From: Desulfobacteraceae bacterium
Lineage (GTDB): Bacteria; Desulfobacterota; Desulfobacteria; Desulfobacterales; UBA11574
Assembly (NCBI GenBank): GCA_002868985.1
Contig: PKTV01000083.1
Location: 1 to 9,095 of the forward strand
Direction of reading: 5' to 3'
DNA: 9,095 bases
Positions 6,857 to 9,095 of this stretch are shown piece by piece; position 1 is the first letter of the stretch, and each line of letters opens with the position of its first letter. The notes under the pieces were generated by a model. It was not told where the DNA came from. It worked only from the letters and a program-made list of their open reading frames with translations, and ran no database searches. The position numbers and the translations under genes were made by a program.

Positions 6857-7243
6857 ATGTTTGAAGACAAAAACAAACCGATAAAGATCCTTTTCGTGGA
6901 TGATGAAAAGGGTTTTGTGGACGTTATTTCCAAGAGGATGTCCAAACGGAACATCGATGTCACCAAAGCATACAGTGGTACAGAGGCTTTGCAAGCCCTG
7001 AGGAAGGAAGACTTTGATGTAACGGTTCTCGATTTGAAGATGGAAGATATGGACGGTATCGAAATTTTAAAAATTTTCAAAAAAATAGCCCCGGATCTTC
7101 CGGTCATTATGCTGACAGGACACGGGTCCGAAGAAGCGGCCAGAGACGGTATTCGATTCGGTGCGTTTGATTATCTGACAAAACCCTGTGATTTTGAAGA
7201 ATTGATAGTCAAGATCAAAGAAGCCTATCAACAACGGATTTGA
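6857..7243 (+). CDS. Single-domain response regulator (CheY-like receiver)
   Basis: A 128-residue receiver with no output domain. All canonical residues are present: Asp15/Asp16 (ILFVDDE), phospho-acceptor Asp59 (TVLDLKMEDMDG), Thr87 (VIMLTGHGS) and Lys109 (YLTKP). I chose the ATG at 6857 because the receiver fold starts right after it; the frame extends to a TTG at 6803 but that adds residues outside the fold and has no ribosome site. The ribosome site of 6857 is weak (A-rich, AGAAAAAAG). The permease start follows its stop by 11 bases, so these two are co-transcribed. It is the most likely classical phosphorylation target of the upstream kinase and may pass the signal to another protein or to the permease. 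Confidence 0.9.
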   Translation: MFEDKNKPIKILFVDDEKGFVDVISKRMSKRNIDVTKAYSGTEALQALRKEDFDVTVLDLKMEDMDGIEILKIFKKIAPDLPVIMLTGHGSEEAARDGIRFGAFDYLTKPCDFEELIVKIKEAYQQRI

Positions 7244-7250
7244 AAGGAGA
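7243..7250 (+). promoter_or_regulatory. Ribosome binding site (AAAGGAGA) of the permease
   Basis: It overlaps the last base of the receiver stop codon and stands 4-5 bases before the ATG at 7255. This supports 7255 over the in-frame TTG at 7240 and shows tight coupling of receiver and permease. Confidence 0.8.
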
Positions 7251-7254
7251 AGAA

Positions 7255-8835
7255 ATGTTTATTAAGACGAAAACCTTCCAGTTATGTTTTGCGTTAGCGC
7301 TTGGTATTATTGTTTTGCTGTTGCCCAGACCGGAGGGAACAAAATTTAAAATAACCGGTGATGATAACCGGTTATTGTTTCAGAAGGTAAACAGTTACTT
7401 CACCTTAGCGCCTGCTGAAAAGGCGGGTACAAAAGAATATATTTTAGAATCAATACAACCCGAAGGTACGGAATCCACGGCACAATTTCTGATGGACACG
7501 GCGGCTCAACTGAAAATAAAAGGCGTCGAGATTAATTATGTCAATGGTCTTTCGCCAAAAGCCAAGCGATTTTTAGCGATGCTGGTTGTACTTATTTTCC
7601 TTTTTGTAGCGGAACCGATTCCTCTGGAGATCACGGCCATATTGATCGGCGTTTCTCTCGTCTTTATGGGTGTCAGTGACGTCAAAGACGCCTGGGCACC
7701 GTATATGCATCCGGTGGTGGTGTTTATTATGTGCTGTTTGATTTTTGCCATCTCCCTGGATAAGGCCGGGATTACCAAACGGCTGGGGCATTTTATTGTC
7801 AAAAAAGCGGGGACCAGTGTTACCAAATTTACCTTTATTATTGCCATCAGTTTAGGAATATCTTCGTCATTTATGCATGATGCCGCAGCATGTGCCATCG
7901 GAATTATTACGATGCTCCCCCTAATGAGGGCTGCCGGTATTGAGCCGCATACAAAGACGGCCAAGTTTATGATGCTGTCACTTCCCTTTGCCTGTTCGTG
8001 CGGCGGGATGGGATCGTTGATCGGTGGTGGTCGCTGTATGGTGGCGGCGGCTTTTCTTAAGGAATTTACCGGACTGGAAATCAGCTTTTTCGATTGGATA
8101 AAGTACGCCATGCCGGCGGCGATTATTACCGTACCGGTAGCGGTATCCATCGTTTATCTGGTTTTTCGGCCGAATCCGAAGTATCAACTACCTGTATTTG
8201 ATGAAGAAATCGGTCCGTGGAGTCCTCTGGAAAAAAAGACATTGGTAATTATCGGGCTGACATTTGCTTTGTGGTTGACCAAAGGCTTTCACGGTATCCA
8301 CTACTCGGTTACCGGAATGTTGGGTGTCGGTACCCTGGTTCTTTTTGGCATCTTGAAATGGGAAGATATAAATGATAACTTGGAATGGGGAACAGCCCTC
8401 TTTATTTTCGGCGGCGGCATTTCCCTTGGCCTGGCCATGGGCTACTCTGGTGCGGCCACTTATTTTGCCAACCTGTTTTTTCCCCTGGTACAGGGCGGCG
8501 GCTGGTTGTTGTTGTTTGCCGGTGTCGCTGTTTTCGGGGCCTTGGTTACCAATGCCATGGCCAATGTGGCGGCTGCGGCTTTGATTTTGCCCATCGTAAT
8601 TCCCATGGCCAGATTAGAGGGGGTAGACCCCACCGTTATTGCACTGTGCCTGGGTTTGGCCACCTCTTTTGCCATGCTTTTGGTGATCGGTTGTCCACCC
8701 AATGCCATTTCCTACAGCTATCGGTATTTTAAGGCATCGGATCTCACGAAAGTAGGCGTTGTCGCCACGCCGATTTTATTGCTCATTTTGATAATAGTGG
8801 CATCCACGTGGTGGAAAATATTGGGGTTGATATAG
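7255..8835 (+). CDS. DASS/SLC13-family anion permease with non-canonical sodium-site motifs
   Basis: A 526-residue multi-spanning inner-membrane protein. TM1 (~9-24) is followed by a polar, probably extracytoplasmic segment of ~80 residues (~26-105), then about ten or more hydrophobic segments in two inverted halves. Family marks: FVAEPIPLEITAILIG, the TMLPLMRAAGI region after the first helical hairpin, and GCPPNAISY (479-487) near the end. DASS members move sulfate, di-/tricarboxylates or related anions with Na+ or by exchange. The usual SNT clamps are not present: the first site reads MHDAA (His208-Asp209) and the second NAMANV (433-438; Ala-Asn-Val for Ser-Asn-Thr). Ion coupling or substrate may therefore differ from characterised members. 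It lies 11 bases after a receiver and before another one, so transport may be controlled by the two-component system. The family is clear; substrate is not. Sulfate or a C4/C3 organic acid is a guess from organism type. Confidence 0.85.
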   Translation: MFIKTKTFQLCFALALGIIVLLLPRPEGTKFKITGDDNRLLFQKVNSYFTLAPAEKAGTKEYILESIQPEGTESTAQFLMDTAAQLKIKGVEINYVNGLSPKAKRFLAMLVVLIFLFVAEPIPLEITAILIGVSLVFMGVSDVKDAWAPYMHPVVVFIMCCLIFAISLDKAGITKRLGHFIVKKAGTSVTKFTFIIAISLGISSSFMHDAAACAIGIITMLPLMRAAGIEPHTKTAKFMMLSLPFACSCGGMGSLIGGGRCMVAAAFLKEFTGLEISFFDWIKYAMPAAIITVPVAVSIVYLVFRPNPKYQLPVFDEEIGPWSPLEKKTLVIIGLTFALWLTKGFHGIHYSVTGMLGVGTLVLFGILKWEDINDNLEWGTALFIFGGGISLGLAMGYSGAATYFANLFFPLVQGGGWLLLFAGVAVFGALVTNAMANVAAAALILPIVIPMARLEGVDPTVIALCLGLATSFAMLLVIGCPPNAISYSYRYFKASDLTKVGVVATPILLLILIIVASTWWKILGLI

Positions 8836-8935
8836 TCAAATCATCGATTTCAGATATCGAAAAATTGTAGTATAAAAAAGGTTGAAGAAAAAAATGATGT
8901 TTGTAACACGTCATTGCCGAGCGGAATAAACAAAC
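8836..8935. other. 100-bp AT-rich gap between permease and third receiver
   Basis: It contains only a weak inverted repeat TCGAT/ATCGA (8844-8848/8856-8860) and an A-rich stretch with TATAAA at 8871. The -10-like TATAAA lacks a good -35. No gene is seen; the start of the next gene has only a weak ribosome site (CGGAA, 8922-8926). Confidence 0.4.
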
Positions 8936-9095
8936 ATGAAAAACATACACCTTCTTCTTGTTGACGACGAAGACGATTTTCGCAATACTCTTGCCAAGCG
9001 TCTGATGAAAAAAGGCATCTCTTCCATGCAGGCGGAAAATGGAGAAAAAGCGCTTGCCATTTTAGAAAATAAACGAGTGGATGTCGTCGTATTAG
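8936..9095 (+). CDS. 3'-partial response regulator (receiver domain N-terminus)
   Basis: The frame from ATG 8936 runs to the right edge without a stop (53 codons visible). It begins MKNIHLLLVDDEDDFRNTL, with the acidic pair Asp10/Asp11, and reaches VDVVVL; the next codon, starting with G at 9095, would be the phospho-acceptor Asp. The rest is outside the window, so it may be another stand-alone receiver or an NtrC-type regulator with output domains. Its first 50 residues resemble the receiver at 6857 in layout (KRMSKRNI versus KRLMKKGI), suggesting a duplicated gene. It follows the permease by 100 bases and probably belongs to the same signalling block. Confidence 0.88.
   Translation, partial: MKNIHLLLVDDEDDFRNTLAKRLMKKGISSMQAENGEKALAILENKRVDVVVL

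Noticed and set aside
7536..8150. 204-codon frame on the minus strand inside the permease
   Set aside because: It is an antisense shadow of the permease; the + frame has clear family motifs and a strong ribosome site.
8844..8860. Terminator after the permease
   Set aside because: Only a 5-bp AT-rich stem and no U-tract; too weak to call.

Overview
All recognisable genes in this window lie on the + strand. Their families point to a deltaproteobacterial sulfate reducer or close relative (Desulfobacterales-like). The main reasons are an acyl-CoA synthetase/GNAT fusion paired with a CBS-ACT protein, a sigma-54-type promoter, dCache-type sensing, several stand-alone receivers and a moderately AT-rich composition. 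The assignment rests on remembered family resemblance, not on a database search.

Left part (1-1195): the 3' end of a gene cut by the window edge. It appears to be an NAD-dependent epimerase/dehydratase (extended SDR) whose C-terminus continues into a helical domain of about 200 residues resembling the RsbRD N-terminal type. After it comes a non-coding stretch holding 7-bp-period GGGTTCA/TTGAACC repeats in inverted orientation and a well-formed -24/-12 (sigma-54) promoter.

Middle-left (1196-4374): a two-gene unit. The first gene is a Pat/YfiQ-like fusion of an ADP-forming acyl-CoA synthetase with a C-terminal GNAT acetyltransferase. Its ATP-grasp domain seems to lack about 70-75 residues, including the ATP-lysine and HKSD-type segments. 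The second gene is an AcuB-like CBS-CBS-ACT protein. The pairing recalls acuA-acuB in Bacillus and suggests protein lysine acylation tuned by a nucleotide or small-ligand sensor.

Right part (4375-9095): a signalling and transport block. It holds a single-domain receiver with an altered acidic pocket, a membrane dCache histidine kinase, a 231-bp structured intergenic gap, a canonical single-domain receiver, a DASS/SLC13-family permease with non-canonical sodium-site motifs, and a third receiver cut off by the right edge. No output domain is visible on the two complete receivers. The likely logic is that the kinase senses an extracytoplasmic small molecule and phosphorylates one or more receivers, which act on partners or on the permease; this is inferred from gene order only. 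Small-scale signals (Shine-Dalgarno sites that decide starts, a -10-like box, short hairpins) are listed separately with lower confidence.
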